This document shows, piece after piece, positions 63,755 to 64,000 of a DNA stretch of 64,000 nucleotides. A program made the translations under genes and the position numbers. This stretch comes from JAXGRD01 sp040766105 (GTDB taxonomy: Bacteria; Bacillota; Clostridia; Peptostreptococcales; Anaerovoracaceae). The notes beneath the pieces were generated by a model. It did no database searches. It had not been told where the DNA came from and saw only the letters and a program-made list of their open reading frames with translations. Location of the stretch: the NCBI GenBank assembly GCA_040766105.1, contig JAXGRD010000001.1:496001-560000 (forward strand), given 5' to 3'. The first letter of the stretch is position 1, and each line of letters starts with the position of its first letter.

Positions 63755-64000
63755 TTTTCCTCCAGTCTTTGGTTCAGGTTGCCCATTACATAACCGTCCA
63801 AGTCCAAGGTAGCGTAGGTGAAGCCGGCATCCTTTACAAGAGCCGTGATTACGGACATCTTCTCCTCCGTGCAGAAGAGGGCTACGTCTTCCTTGGGCAA
63901 TTCGATTCTGGCAATCTCTCCATGGTGGCGCAGGCGGACCTGGGGGAATCCCATCTTTCGGATTTCCGATTCCACCTTATATATGGTTTTCAGTTTTTCT
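63751..64000 (-). CDS. larE: LarE-type sulfur transferase, C-terminal part (truncated by window edge)
   Basis: The frame is open to the window edge; only the last 82 or so residues are seen. The stretch GFPQVRLRHHGEIARIEL followed by FTYATLDLDGYVMGNLN matches the C-terminus of LarE, the enzyme that sacrifices its cysteine sulfur to build the nickel-pincer cofactor of lactate racemase. The GTG at 63975 is not taken as a start because the family sequence continues upstream of it. Neighbouring larB/larC cannot be judged. Confidence 0.85.
   Translation of the reverse strand, partial: EKLKTIYKVESEIRKMGFPQVRLRHHGEIARIELPKEDVALFCTEEKMSVITALVKDAGFTYATLDLDGYVMGNLNQRLEEK

Overview
The window looks like a chromosomal segment of an anaerobic Gram-positive bacterium (Firmicutes, class Clostridia; inferred, not proven). 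The reasons are the strong AGGAGG-type ribosome binding sites, a glycyl radical enzyme with its activase, a molybdenum aldehyde oxidoreductase linked to a dicluster flavoprotein, GTP-dependent PEP carboxykinase, long glutamine synthetase, and XpaC/TelA and HxlR/MarR-type genes typical of that class.

Layout. 1-4125: end of an unrecognised gene, a tRNA-Lys with its own promoter and terminator, a LysR regulator, and a divergent EamA-type transporter gene broken by a complete IS4-family element with perfect 14-bp ends and an 8-bp target duplication. 4155-16517: one long co-directional run from a single clear promoter: a small membrane protein, a zinc-ribbon membrane protein, a UPF0182 membrane protein, glutamine synthetase, serS, a TIGR00300/ornithine cyclodeaminase-like enzyme, a Na+/proline symporter and an OFA-type MFS carrier. 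16512-24363 (minus): aldehyde oxidoreductase, dicluster pyridine-nucleotide oxidoreductase, a tiny zinc/redox protein and a HerA/DUF853 ATPase. 24693-30981: prfA, tsaC/sua5, rpiB, upp, pckG, tyrS, all closely packed. 30992-34873: cardiolipin synthase, a ureohydrolase, then rplM-rpsI behind a structured leader.

35181-43282 is an AT-richer accessory block with defence-like content: a Fic AMPylase carrying a C-terminal inhibitory motif, a SWIM zinc-finger protein, an AlbA_2/ATPase-type regulator, then a cluster of TTAAGCGAG repeats directly in front of an Eco57I-type methyltransferase and an 1101-residue GIY-YIG/helicase/methyltransferase-remnant protein. This is the best candidate for a poorly described restriction or defence system.

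43286-58322 is a catabolic block bracketed by two paralogous large AraC regulators that both face inward. It holds a glycyl radical enzyme whose active-site motif is C-x-Q instead of the usual C-x-E, its radical-SAM activase, an NhaC-type carrier, small regulators (MarR, HxlR) and an amidohydrolase, aminotransferase, PhzF-type isomerase and amino acid permease. 58407-64000: xpaC-telA, exoA, nnrE, a phosphoglucomutase/phosphomannomutase and the C-terminal part of larE, which runs off the window.

All functional names rest on recognising sequence motifs by eye; no database search was run.
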